Below are positions 47,251 to 56,839 of a stretch of 64,000 nt of DNA, in pieces. This DNA comes from Eonycteris spelaea (taxonomy: Eukaryota > Chordata > Mammalia > Chiroptera > Pteropodidae). The stretch is taken from positions 1,860,001 to 1,924,000 of the forward strand of contig PUFA01000006.1 in the NCBI GenBank assembly GCA_003508835.1, in the 5' to 3' direction. A program made the position numbers and the translations under genes. The stretch's first letter is position 1, and each line of letters begins with the position of its first letter. The notes beneath the pieces were generated by a model. It had not been told where the DNA came from. It did not search any database and saw only the letters and a list, made by a program, of their open reading frames with translations.

Positions 47251-47649
47251 GTGTGTGTATGGACCAGGTGTGCTGTGCCTGACACTGGGGTTGGATAGGG
47301 GGATAGGGGTTGGAGTGTGTTCCAGACTGCTCGGTGCTCAAGACCACCAGTGTGATTGGTGGTCACTAGAGGGAGGACCTGTGATACCCACACTGAATGT
47401 GCACAGGGCCCTGGGGCCTGTCTGAGCATGCGGCTCTTTGAAGCTGCTGGTCATAAGCTGTGGCGTGTAGAACCGTGGGTATTCCCAGGCACACGTGTTT
47501 GGGCAACACTGGCAGGGGTCAGTGGTCAGAGGGCTGCTAAGGACCTCCATGCAGGCAAGCCCCAATGCCGCCCCCGTGAAGCGGGTGTGGTGACCCCTCC
47601 TGCCCGCCCTCCCAGCCAAGGCCATCAGAAGTAGTGGGAGGAAAAGGAA
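47251..47649. other. Intergenic gap between convergent ERI3 and DMAP1 3' ends
   Basis: About 400 bp of unique GC-rich sequence with no recognised repeat or gene. It includes the GT-rich downstream element of the ERI3 poly(A) site near its left edge. The short open frames on both strands overlap one another and look non-coding. Confidence 0.6.
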
Positions 47650-47713
47650 GCAGTCCAGTCCGACTCAGCAGCTCTATTTACATAGCAGCATCGCCCACGC
47701 CCCACACGGCCCC
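47650..47713 (-). other. DMAP1: DMAP1 3' untranslated region with variant poly(A) signal
   Basis: Short sequence after the stop. There is no AATAAA in it; the complement of 47673-47678 reads AATAGA, a known weak variant, within TATGTAAATAGAGCTGC. The 3' end is therefore placed near 47650, about 400 bp from the ERI3 3' end. The exact cleavage site is inferred. Confidence 0.5.
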
Positions 47714-47773
47714 TCACGGTTTCTTGGCTTTCTTCACAGAAGAGGAGCTAGAAGCCGATTCCCGTCGCTTCCT
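47714..47773 (-). CDS. DMAP1: DMAP1 last coding exon
   Basis: 60 nt, 19 codons plus TGA (47714-47716): RKRRESASSSSSVKKAKKP. A basic, Ser-rich tail that serves as a second nuclear-localisation-like segment. Acceptor gtctcctcag. Confidence 0.95.
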   Translation of the reverse strand, partial: RKRRESASSSSSVKKAKKP

Positions 47774-50700
47774 CTGAGGAGACACAGAAGGTGCTGAGGT
47801 CAATGGCCCCTGAAGCCTGATTCAGGGAAGGTGATGCCCACTGGCCACCCACTCCCATCTCAGAACCCCTCCGAGTGACAGTTCCCACTGCAGACACTAG
47901 AGGGAGTGGAGCCTGTACACACGATGTGCGCCACGCACACGCGGGGCCGGTCCGTACTCTCCCAGCCTGTACAGGCTCTTACCGAATTGGGCGTGAGAGG
48001 TGCGCCCACCACGTCAATGATGGTGTCCTTGGTGGAGTCAGAGCCCAGACCGGGTTCAGGCACTGCTGACTCAGCAGAGGCCGGGGCAGGGCCCGACGCT
48101 GGTGCGGCGGGGCCCCCCAGCACACCAGCCCGTGCCAGCGCCTCGTGCCGGTGCCGCAGCATCTGCAGCTCGTACTCGCAGTTGGCACAGGCCTGCTTGA
48201 GCTCATAGAGCAGCACCAAGTCACTCCGCAGCTCGTTGAACATGTGCACCAGCTCCTCCGTAGGTGTGGGGCTCAGCTCTGCAGGTGGGTGGGTACAAGG
48301 CAGGGCAGAGCCGGGGTATGATGGAAGGAACGGCCCTCCCACTGCCCAGCCTCCCCCTGCCTTTGTCCACAGGCTCAGGGCGGTATACCCCATGGCGCGC
48401 AGCCTCCACACTCACCCACACCCAGCTCCAGCAGCATCTGTTCCAGGGCCTTGATCTTCTTCTGTCCCACAGAGCTTGGCAGCTTCATCTGCAATGACCC
48501 AGCAGCTAAGCCCTCTCCCCACAAGCACCTTAGGATGAAGGGGGCTAAAGGCAGTGGGGGAGTAGAAGAGAGATGATTAACCCCTGGAGACAGCTCTGAG
48601 TCAGAAAAGGAAACAGCAAGTGGAACACAGTAAAGTTGTGACCTCAGCCTGGCCACACTCCCCTGAGGTCATGTCTACCTGCAGCTCGTGGCACCGCCTC
48701 TCCCATTGCCCCAGCCCTGCGGCCTGCACTCAGGCTGCAGAGCGCCCAGGGCCCACACATGCTGAAGGAGGTGACACACGTACCCGCTGACTCCGCAGCG
48801 TGACACCTGCGGACTTGAAGTCTGGAAACTTGATGCCCGCAGTCTCAGGAACGGCCTGGGGGAGAAGGAGTTATGGGGACCAAGGTGTCACAGGGAGAGG
48901 GCCCCATGTTAATCCCAGCACACTGCCAGTTCTGGGTGTCCTCAGAGCCCTCAGCTAGTGGTCCTCTGTGCTAAGTGGCCCCTCCACCCTGAGCTGACGT
49001 AAGCCCCACACCGGCTTCTCAGCCTCCTTTTTCTGGGGTAGCTTCTTCTTGGGAGCCTTGCGTTCGGTGCGCCGCTGCTCTGCAGTGGTGTCTGCCGCCG
49101 TTATCAGCTTCTGCAGGTCCTGACTGCGCTTCTCCCGCTCCTTCTTCCGGGCCTCGATCTTGCGCAGCTCCTGCAGCAGGTACTCCTCCTCCGCCACCTG
49201 GGAGCGTTAAGAGATGCTCAGAAGTATGTGAAGGCACACAGGGAAGTGAGGGTAGACAGGGAGATGAAGGCGCACTGGGCTGCCTGAGGGAATCTGAGAT
49301 GGAAGAGATCATGAGGGAAGTGAAGGGCTATGGAGGGGTACCAACCGCTGGGAGACCGGAAGGCTGAGGGAGTTGAGGGCAGTGGGTTTGGGGGCATGGA
49401 GGAGAGTGTGGGGCTTAGAGCTGACCTGCTCGGGGGTCCGGTTGTAGAGACGCTCCAGCTGTTCCTTCCGCCGTCGTTCATGTCCAGCATCAAATACTGG
49501 CATCTTGAGATCTGTGCCTGGCACAGCCCGCACATTGGCAAGCTTGGCACAGATGTGGTAGTACCGCTCCTTCAAATCCTCCACAGAACGCTTCTAAGGA
49601 TAAAGGCGGGGGCGGGAACAAGGTGGATGAATACTCAGGGCACGTGGAAGGGACTGCATAAAGGTAGTGGGCCTACCAGGCCTGGGGGTTGTGCACACAT
49701 GCAAATACATAACGGCTCACCTTGAACTGCTGGTGGTCATACCGGTCATGGATAACTACAAAACGAAGGTCAAAGCGGCGACTGAGGTCAAAGAGGTGAT
49801 CAGTTTCTGCCTTAGTCCAAGCGTCATCATGAAGATACAGCTGGTACTCCTGCTCTGAATACACGGGTACCTGCACAGTCTGCTGGCACAGAGGGACAGA
49901 GTAGGGGCATGCCCATGTTGTGTCACGTCCCGTGGGCTCCAGCCCCCTATGACCACAGCCCTTCCTATTTATTGCCAATCCTGGGCTGGACAAAAGCAAA
50001 TCCTCTCCTGGGGCCCTGAACAGAGTGAGGAAAGAAACTATCTGCTTGACCAGAGACCCTGGTAGGCTCTAGGACTGAGCCTGCCTCTGCATTCACTTCC
50101 AGGGCAACGCCATCATGCTTCAGCTCCAGAGCCCCAGTAATAGCATCTATGTTCCTGCCCCCTGGTTAAGGTGAGGAGCCCATGTGTAAGAGCTTCTGTG
50201 GAGCCCAAAGGTCAACTCTGGAGCAGGGCAGATGGCTTAATACTGGAGAGAAGACCAGGCTCCCCTAGTCTATGAAACACACTTGTCTGAAGCACTTCTG
50301 CCACCCAGTGGTGACAGAGAGACTTGCGGCTTCCTCAGAGCTGGCCAAGGTCACATATATAGGTACAGAAAAGGTGCCTGAATCCTATTCCATTGCCCAT
50401 GCCCCTGCTTCCCCTCTCCCAAGTACTGTCCCCAAGACCTCCCTCAGGGACAAACAGCACCATCTGGGTCTCTCAGTCAGAGACCCCAGAAAGGGTAGTG
50501 CTAGGGAAGTTTCTTTTCTATCAAAGACCACAGTGGCTCTGAACTTGCTCTCAAGACTGTTAATTCCAACAGCCTCTTGGACATCTCCTGCTGGATGTCC
50601 TACATATATCTCAAACTTAATATATTCAGGTGACAGGTGTTAACTAGACTTACGATCATTTTTCAATATACACAAATATCAAATCATTGTTGTACACTTC

Positions 50701-53700
50701 AAATGATGTTATGTCAATTATACCTCAGTTTAAAAAAACTAAAAAACTTGTATGTTCAGTACTATGCTCATCACCGTTCCTGAAACTTAAATCTCCTCAT
50801 CTGGATCTCAGTCACTGCCACCATTACCTAACCCAGATGCCCTTTCTAGAACCAGGGAGGCATCTTTAACTCCTACCGTTGCCCTTGACCCCTCCCCTTC
50901 CCCAAATCTGTCCCTTTTACCTCCAGAATCTCCACTACAACATCCCAGTCCAGATCACACTACCACTTGCCTGGATCAGAGAAATAGTCTCCCATGGTAT
51001 TTCTGCCTCCATTCGACCCTCCCCCCAGCAATTCTCCATCTGCAGCCAAGATGGCCTCTCTCTGAACAGTCCTGCTTAAAGGACAACCTGCATACCAGTG
51101 CTGTCTGCAACTTGTAATCACTGGTGTATGGTAAGTATGGAAATTTAGAGCAGGCATTTAGAAACCTTTATAACAATTTTACAACAATTATACACTGCTA
51201 AATCTAATACGAAGAAACACGAACTTGTATTTTGTCTTGTAATTTTACTATCCTTATCAATCTGATGGATTGGAAAAAAATTTTTAGATTCCTTCATTAC
51301 TAGAATGTTATTCAGACATAAAAAAAAAAGTGAAATCTTATCATTTGCAAAGACATGGGTGGACCTAGAGGGTATTATGCCAAGTGAAATAAGTCAGAGA
51401 AAGACAAATACTATGATTTTTTAATATGTGGAATCTAAAGAACAAAATAAATGAATAAAACAAAGATTCATAAATACAGAGAATAAACTGTTGATTGCTA
51501 GGGAGGGGTGGGGGGGTTGGATGAAAAAGGTGAAGGGATTAAGAAGCACAAATTGATAGTTACAAAATATTCGTGGGGATGTAAAGTACAGCATAGAGAA
51601 AACAGTCAATAATTTGTAATAACTATGTACTGTGCCAGGTAGATACTAGACTAATGAGAGACTCACTTTGTAAATTACATAAATGTCTAACCACTATGCT
51701 GTACACTTAAATATAAAATAATATTGAAAAATAAAAATAAATTCCTCCACCAGATAATTCGCGAAGCAGTTTTAGAATGTATATCTGATCATGTCACCCA
51801 CCCATTCCTTTTTTTAAGCCTTTCCAAAGATCCCCACTACTCTAAAAAGTGCCTTCTAGATCATCTGCATAGTTCTCGAGAGCAAGGGTTGTCTGGTTCA
51901 CTTCCTACCAGGTTCAGCACAGGGCCTGGCACTCTATAAATATCAATGAATATTTACTGAATCAGTCAATGAATACAGGGGTGAAAGACTTCTCTCTCTA
52001 ACCATTGTCCCTCATGGACCCTAAGTTCCAACCAAGACTAGCAGTTTCTGGGACATACCAGACTCTCCCCATCAGCCTTTGTTCTTGCCTGAAATGCCTT
52101 TCCACTTCCACATTCCTTCTACCTAGATAACTTCTCATCCTCTTGATCTCAGTCAGGCATCATCTTCTCGGGAAGTCTCTAGTTTCCCAAACTTGGTTAA
52201 GGATCCCTCTTATGCATTTCAATTCCACTTAGTTAAAAACAATACTCAGGAACTGTGCAGCTAGTCCTGTTCTCAAGGAGCTCGCAGTCAAGTGAGGGAG
52301 CCATTCATTCATTCAACAAATATTTATCTGGGGCCTGCTAGACTTATGCTGGGGACACAGTGCTAAATAAGATGGACAGGGGCCTTATTCCCAAAGCTCA
52401 CAGTCCAGTTGAGAAAACAATTTAGTACAGACTGGCAAGTTTGATGACAAAGGTATGCCTAGGGTGTAATGAGTGACACCTGAACCAACCTAGAGACAGG
52501 GTTGGTTAGCGTAGAGGTAAATGAAGCCCAGTTCAATCTTAAGGGTAGACGGAAGAGAACTGACAAGGGAAGATGTTGGAGGGAATCCTAGGCAGAAGGG
52601 GCAACACAAACATAGTGATGAGAGAGAACAGCCTAATGTGTGCCATTTGGCAGTTAGGGACATGTTAGGGAAACAAGGGGCAGACAGGGAAAGGCATAAG
52701 TCAGCAGTGGCCAGCTACTGCAGGCCTTGTGTGCCCTGCTAAGGAGTCTGGAGGGTGACTGGAGCCAATATGGTTAGTTTTAAAGAGAAGAGTGAAGTGG
52801 TCATGATTCTCTTTTGGAAAGACCACCTGGCTGCAGTGAGGACAGGGTGAAACGAGAGTCTGGGAGACCATCTGGCAGGTTTTAGAAATAACTGAGGTGA
52901 GAAGTGAAGAAGCCTGAACTAAAACAGCACAAGTGGAAGGCAGAGAAAACGACAACTTGAGGCTTCAGTTAAAAACCACAGGACTTCCCAAATGGATGTG
53001 AGGGGTGAGGGAAGGTAAATCCTGTGTTTCTGACTTGAACAAGAGAGCAGTGGGGAACCACAGACTAAGAACGGGACCCCAGGAATAAGCAATATTGGAG
53101 AGATCATTAGTTCACTTAATTCTGACTTCATTCTCTACCTGTAGTCACTATGATCTTCCTAAAACTGGAATTGGATCCTGACACTACTCAAAATCTGTCA
53201 GTGCCTACCCAAAGACATCAGGGCAAAGCCTGCCCAAATTGCTGAGCCTGCCTGACCTGACTCCTGCTGACTGACCTCACAGGCCTCATCTCTCACCATG
53301 TTCTACCTTGAGTTTTAAGCTTCATTAACAGGGAAGTGCCCATGGCATCCCATACATATGACTGCTTTTTAATTTGTGCCTTTGCTCATGCTGTCCCCTC
53401 TGACTGAAAATAAAACCACTGCATTCCTTTCCTAATATCATCTGGTGACATCCTTCAAACACTCAACTCAAGCTGACTTTTCCAGGAAGCTTCCATGACC
53501 TTCGGGTCCTTCCAAAATAGCATGTATCCCACCAAATTGTAATTGTCTGTATCTTCCCCTCTCTCCTCCTCAATATGGAGAGTTTCTCAAGGGTAGATAT
53601 TGTGTCTGATTCATTTTTTGTGCCCTCGATGACTAGGGCTTGGCTTGGAATGGAGTAGTATTTACTAAATGCAAAATGGACATTCGTCTTCACCGCAAAT

Positions 53701-56095
53701 GGTCTCATCCAGCATTCCCTCCCACTGCCTCAAATGCCTCACTCTCATTGTCCCTTCTCAATCTTACATCTCCAGCCTCTCCTTCCACTGGACCTGAGGG
53801 GACTAAAGATGGTGGTGAGATGGAGGCACAGGGAGAGAATGTGGGGTCACACCTGAATGTGCTGAGTCTGAGAAGCCTGTGAGCTATCAGGGCTCTGCAG
53901 GTGCAATTAGATGTATTGGGCTGACAGGAAAGAAGTCGGGACTTGGGAGTCCTGGATTCATGCCTCTAGTGCTTTCAGGCTGGAAGTCTAGGCTGCTCCA
54001 GGCTGCAGGGAATGAGGCCATACTGTATAGTGGCTTAAACAGTGGCCTAGGCAATCCCAGCCCAGCCTCTCACTGGCTGGGAGAGTCTGGGTAAGACTCC
54101 GCTCCATCTGATTCAGTAACTAGACCAAGGATAATTCAGCTTGGACTAGGGTGCCGTTATCACTGAGGTTTAGCTCAAATGCCACCTTCTCAGAGAGGTC
54201 CTTCCTGACCACCCTATCTAAGTGAGGCTACAGCTACACCTACAAGTTCACTCTTTATCTCATTTCATATCCCATTCATATCCTGCTTTCATTTTATTGA
54301 TGGCTCTTACCTGAAAGAATCCAATTTATTTGCTTACCTTTTTCTGTCTTCCTTTACCTTCTGTGTCCCATTGTTGATGAAATAAAGTTAGAGCTAAGGG
54401 AGAAACTAGGTTGAAAATGATCCCCAAGTTTCTGGTTTAGGCAAATGCGTGAATAGTGGTACCATTCACTAATATGGGGAACAGGTTTGGGGATAGAGAA
54501 CCTACTTGATCTGAAGCACTTGTGGGGCATTCGGGAAGAGATGTTAAGTAAATGAATGGATATGTGGGAACTGTTGCTCTGGACTGGAGATATCGAGCTG
54601 GGGTCAATGGCAGACAGAGGGTAACTGAAGCCACAGGGTAAATGAGAAGCTAGGGAGAAGGTACAGAGTGTGAAGGATAGAGCATCTAAGACATAGCTCT
54701 AAGAAATAATGACGTTTGAAGGGCCAAGAGAAGCCACCAAAACCAGAGCAGGTCCAGGAAAGGACAGGGTCGCACCCTGCAGGTACCCGCAACAAGGACT
54801 AAGTAGGTAACCATGGTTGAAACAAAGGCTTGAATATGCCTCTAGAGTCTACCCTAGGATACTGGAGAGCTCCCACGAGTGGCTCAGAGTGGGTGGACAA
54901 CCTTGACCCATGTCCAAATGGTGGTGGCTCACCTTATTGAACCTGGCGAAGGGGTAGTCTTTGCCCTCCTCAGCTGCCCGTCGCCAGTGGAAGAACATAG
55001 CTCCATCCTTGCGGGCTGGGTTGGTGAACGGCATCCACTTCCAGGGCCGTACCTTCTTGGAGCCAACTTGGCCTTCACTGTGCGATAGCCTTGACCAGTG
55101 TCACTGGGTAGAAGTGGGGGTGCATCCCTAGCAGAAAGGTTTAGGAAGGTGAAAAGTTAAGAGTCAGAAGGTGTGTAGAGAGCCTTTGGGCCCAGGTTGC
55201 TGATCTACCCTAGAACAAGTCAGTCAGGTTCTGGAGGGAAAGAACTGAGTTCCTCCCGCCTCCTACTAAGCGAGCAGGAGTCTGGCTGGGGAAGGAAGGC
55301 AGCATAGAACTGGCAGAGAAAACTAAAAGTTGGGAACATGCAGATGGGTCAGAGACCAGAGCTTGGGGGAACTGGGTTTTAATACTTGCTTCTTGTCAGA
55401 GTAAAGCAGTGCATAGACCTCCCGGTGCATGCCCTCTGGCCTCTTGAAGGTCAGTGTCTCGGAGGACTTCTTGGACTTTTTCTGAGGAAGGAAACCACAG
55501 GAGAGAAACCACAGGCTAGACTCCTTTCCCTGAAAATTCTTTATCTCAGCTCAGTCCCTGAACTAGCATCTACAGGTACAGTGACACATACACTATGACA
55601 AATAATAAAGGCACAGAAACCCACTCACAGGGGCACCCCTAGTCCAAGCAGGTCATTTCCCTCCCCACTCCCACCTCACCTGGGTAGAGAGCCCTAACCT
55701 GTGAGAGTATAAGATACTTCGCCACCATATCCCAGAATGTCACACTGACTTGGTGTCCCTACCCCAATATTCTACAAGTGTCACACTCTCTTGGTCCTCT
55801 CATCTCTTCTCACCATTTCCCAGTTGTCCCACCTCCTCAATCCATCTCATCAAGGTAACATATTTTCTGTCCCGTTATGTCACACCTTTTACCGCCCATA
55901 TCTCTAGAATTGTAGCACCCCATCATTTCCTTCATCTCTCATCCGTTGTCACTACTCCCGCCACCCAACACTCTCAAGCACCCCTGTTACCTTGTCCGGG
56001 TTGATAATGTCCTTCTTGCTGATGGTCCCAGAGGCTGCATCCCCCTCTGGGCCCCCAAGTTCTAAAATGTCCCGCACATCCGCGCCCGTAGCCAT
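47714..56095 (-). CDS. DMAP1: DMAP1, DNA methyltransferase 1-associated protein 1
   Basis: DMAP1 is a nuclear scaffold subunit of the TIP60/NuA4 acetyltransferase and SRCAP complexes and was first described as a DNMT1 partner. Ten coding exons on - give about 468 residues (human 467) once one base is allowed for. Order: acidic N-terminus MATGADVRDILELGG; Lys-rich linker; the RPWKWMPFTNPAR region; a SANT/Myb-like segment (WTKAETDHLFDLSRRFDLRF ... DLKERYYHICAKL, about residues 150-205); a charged coiled coil (EEEYLLQELRKIEARKKERE); a C-terminal helical domain (LVHMFNELRSDLVLLYELKQ); an Ala/Pro/Ser-rich linker; and the tail SSSSSVKKAKKP. Exons: 55991-56095, 55390-55481, 54933-55127, 49721-49879, 49426-49593, 49012-49197, 48784-48855, 48416-48488, 47983-48278, 47714-47773. 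Two oddities: one G missing at 55063-55064, and one GC-AG intron. It is convergent with ERI3. Confidence 0.95.
47983..48278 (-). CDS. DMAP1: DMAP1 coding exon 9 (C-terminal helical domain and linker)
   Basis: 296 nt from ELSPTPTEELVHMFNELRSD, through the YELKQACANCEYELQMLRHR helix, to an Ala/Pro/Ser-rich linker and KDTIIDVVGAPLTPNS. Acceptor cacctgcag, donor TCG|gtaaga. One residue longer in the linker than human, which explains the 468 versus 467 length. Confidence 0.95.
48416..48488 (-). CDS. DMAP1: DMAP1 coding exon 8
   Basis: 73 nt encoding MKLPSSVGQKKIKALEQMLL and on to ELGV plus one base. Acceptor cattgcag, donor GTGG|gtgagt. The leftover G joins AG of the next exon to make Glu. Confidence 0.95.
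48784..48855 (-). CDS. DMAP1: DMAP1 coding exon 7
   Basis: 72 nt, 24 codons, from AVPETAGIKFPDF to TLRSQR. Acceptor tcccccag, donor CGG|gtacgt. Intact. Confidence 0.95.
49012..49197 (-). CDS. DMAP1: DMAP1 coding exon 6 (charged coiled coil)
   Basis: 186 nt, 62 codons, VAEEEYLLQELRKIEARKKE through KKKLPQKKEAEKP. The heptad-like, highly charged sequence predicts a coiled coil followed by a basic stretch suited to nuclear localisation. Acceptor gctcccag, donor CCG|gtgtgg. Confidence 0.96.
49426..49593 (-). CDS. DMAP1: DMAP1 coding exon 5 (SANT-like segment, second half)
   Basis: 168 nt, 56 codons, KRSVEDLKERYYHICAKLAN through RERLYNRTPEQ-like sequence (here EQLERLYNRTPEQ). Acceptor atccttag, donor CAG|gtcagc. 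The RYYHICAKL helix is the DNA-recognition-like helix of the SANT fold in this family. Confidence 0.96.
49721..49879 (-). CDS. DMAP1: DMAP1 coding exon 4 (SANT-like segment, first half)
   Basis: 159 nt, 53 codons, from TVQVPVYSEQEYQLYLHDDA through the Trp-containing first helix of the SANT/Myb-like segment to RYDHQQFK. Acceptor ccagcag, donor AAG|gtgagc. It is separated from the previous exon by a 5.05-kb intron, much larger than the others in this gene and swollen by L2 and L1. Confidence 0.96.
50530..51100 (+). repeat. L2 LINE split by an L1 tail
   Basis: Left part ccaacagcctcttggacatctcc...ctacatatatctcaaactt and right part tgttcagtactatgctcatcac...agtcactgccaccattacc...catctttaactcctaccg belong to one L2 ORF2 region interrupted at about 50640-50750. 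Coordinates approximate. Confidence 0.65.
50640..50755 (+). mobile_element. L1 3' tail inserted in L2, with imperfect target duplication
   Basis: cattgttgtacacttcaaatgatgttatgtcaattatacctcag followed by an A-rich tail is an L1 3' end. Flanks aaacttaatatattcag (left) and aaacttgtatgttcag (right) look like a diverged target-site duplication of about 16 bp. Confidence 0.65.
51260..51735 (+). mobile_element. L1 LINE 3' end
   Basis: gaatgttattcagacat...tggacctagagggtattatgcc...agtgaaataagtcagagaaag...ggtgggggggttggatg...aatgtctaaccactatgctgtacac...aatattgaaaaataaa is an L1 3' end with A-rich tail. It is the same family region as the 7.3-7.8 kb copy in opposite orientation. Confidence 0.9.
51780..51970 (+). 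repeat. L2 LINE 3' end
   Basis: gagagcaagggttgtctgg...caggttcagcacagggcctggcactctataaatatc...gaatatttactgaatcag. Confidence 0.75.
52240..53130 (-). repeat. L2 LINE, long
   Basis: tcattcattcaacaaatatttatc...agatggacaggggcctt...gaaagaccacctggctgcagtg...taggaaataactgagg-like words in L2 antisense order; about 0.9 kb. Confidence 0.75.
53140..53690 (+). repeat. L2 LINE, ORF2 end and 3' end
   Basis: atcttcctaaaactggaattggatcc...gcctttgctcatgctgtcccctctg...ccaggaagcttccatgacc...tcaagggtagatattgtgtctg. It lies head to head with the preceding antisense L2. Confidence 0.85.
54150..54790. repeat. Two L2 fragments, + then -
   Basis: 54150-54380 on + (tagctcaaatgccaccttctcagagaggtccttcctgaccaccc) and 54385-54790 on - (gaaaatgatccccaagtttctggtttaggcaaatgcgtg...gtaccattcactaatatgg). 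Confidence 0.75.
54933..55127 (-). CDS. DMAP1: DMAP1 coding exon 3 (one base short)
   Basis: 195 nt between acceptor gctag and donor AAG|gtgagc. Start (DAPPLLPSDTGQGYRTVKAK) and end (WMPFTNPARKDGAMFFHWRR ... ARFNK) both match the family but in different frames. The switch is at 55063-55064, where TTGGCTCC stands for the expected TTGGGCTCC. An exon of 196 nt restores the phase needed by the exons on both sides. As written, translation would continue out of frame into the next exon and stop at 49756-49758. Confidence 0.93.
55390..55481 (-). CDS. DMAP1: DMAP1 coding exon 2, followed by a GC donor
   Basis: 92 nt encoding KKSKKSSETLTFKRPEGMHR and on to ALLYSDK plus two bases. The acceptor is cttcctcag. 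The 3' boundary is fixed by frame: GACAAGAA|gcaagt joins GGATGCACC in the next exon to give Asp-Lys-Lys-Asp-Ala. The donor is thus GC, with the strong GCAAGT context typical of GC-AG introns. Confidence 0.93.
55991..56095 (-). CDS. DMAP1: DMAP1 coding exon 1
   Basis: 105 nt, 35 codons from ATG (56093-56095 on the complement) to Asn-Pro-Asp-Lys, followed by donor AAG|gtaaca. The start is chosen because it gives the family N-terminus MATGADVRD. The sequence just upstream, ccccttcag|GCACGATGG, looks like a splice acceptor, so a non-coding first exon probably lies near 56.3-56.4 kb. Confidence 0.95.
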
Positions 56096-56279
56096 CGTGC
56101 CTGAAGGGGGAGCGCCCCGAGGTCAAGGGTCATGCCTGAGGAGGGACCAGGCTCAGTTCAGGGGGCAGAGCCACTTCAGCCCAAGTCGAGTGGGGTAAAG
56201 AAGCGGGCCGCAAGGAGGAAGGTGGCCCAGGTCAGGTCAGGATTCTGCCTGTATCCCGCCACTTGGGTCTCCCTAATAG

Positions 56280-56470
56280 CCCCATCTGCCTCCTAAGCCC
56301 CAACACCTCCGCACCTGGAACCCCCCGCACCGAGCCCTGCCGCTCCCCTTATCCCAGCAAAGCCGCGGACAGAGACTTCCGGTCGTGCGCATCAGACAAG
56401 CGACCGACAGGAACACTTCCGGTCTGTGCTTAGCGGAAATGGAGCCGTTCGGCAACCCAGCGTGAAAACT
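56280..56470 (-). promoter_or_regulatory. DMAP1: DMAP1 TATA-less, CpG-bearing promoter with paired ETS sites
   Basis: CpG-rich stretch just upstream of the first coding exon. ACTTCCGGT occurs at 56375-56383 and again at 56415-56423 (ACCGGAAGT on the gene strand), exactly 40 bp apart; these are consensus ETS/GABP sites of housekeeping promoters. There is no TATA box. A possible donor CAG|gtgcgg on the complement at 56313-56317 and an acceptor at 56101-56102 would frame a non-coding first exon; both are tentative. The transcription start is not determined. Confidence 0.65.
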
Positions 56471-56589
56471 ACTGACCGCACGGAGCTTGTCACAGCCCTT
56501 GGTTCCCACTAGCCTGCGGGTGTTTGCACGGTACCTACTTTCTGGATTTTCTCTCAACGTTGCTCTGTTGCATTTTAGGCAATGAAAAG

Positions 56590-56830
56590 AAAGCGCAGAG
56601 CTTTGTGATCTTGGAAGTTGCTTAATTTCTCTGAACTAGTTTCTTCATTTGTAAAATGGAAATGTAAAATGGAAATTGTAATGTTACCTGCATAAATGAT
56701 GTACCGATAATTCATGTAAAACATTAACACGGTAACATTTATTATAATTCATGTAACATTTATTACATGAATTAGTGTTATTAACTTCCCCGGTTCATTA
56801 AGCGCTAAATATGTGCTAAGCGTTGAAGAT
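56590..56830 (+). repeat. MIR SINE with internal short duplications
   Basis: tttgtgatcttggaagttgcttaatttctctgaac...ttcatttgtaaaatgg is MIR core. It is followed by tgtaaaatggaaa twice and by repeated attcatgtaa-type words near 56711-56772, then cattaagcgctaaatatgtgc from the MIR tail. Confidence 0.7.
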
Positions 56831-56839
56831 GAAAAGGGA

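Larger units (their letters stand above)
49880..54932 (-). other. DMAP1: DMAP1 intron 3, repeat-filled
   Basis: GT-AG intron of 5.05 kb (AAG|gtgagc ... ccagcag). More than half is recognisable L2 in both orientations plus two L1 3' ends, listed separately. 49960-50530 and 53700-54140 are unique sequence with nothing assignable. Confidence 0.85.

Noticed and set aside
47860..48411. 183-codon frame on - read as one continuous protein
   Set aside because: Only 47983-48278 is DMAP1 exon; the ends are intron read-through beyond clear splice sites.
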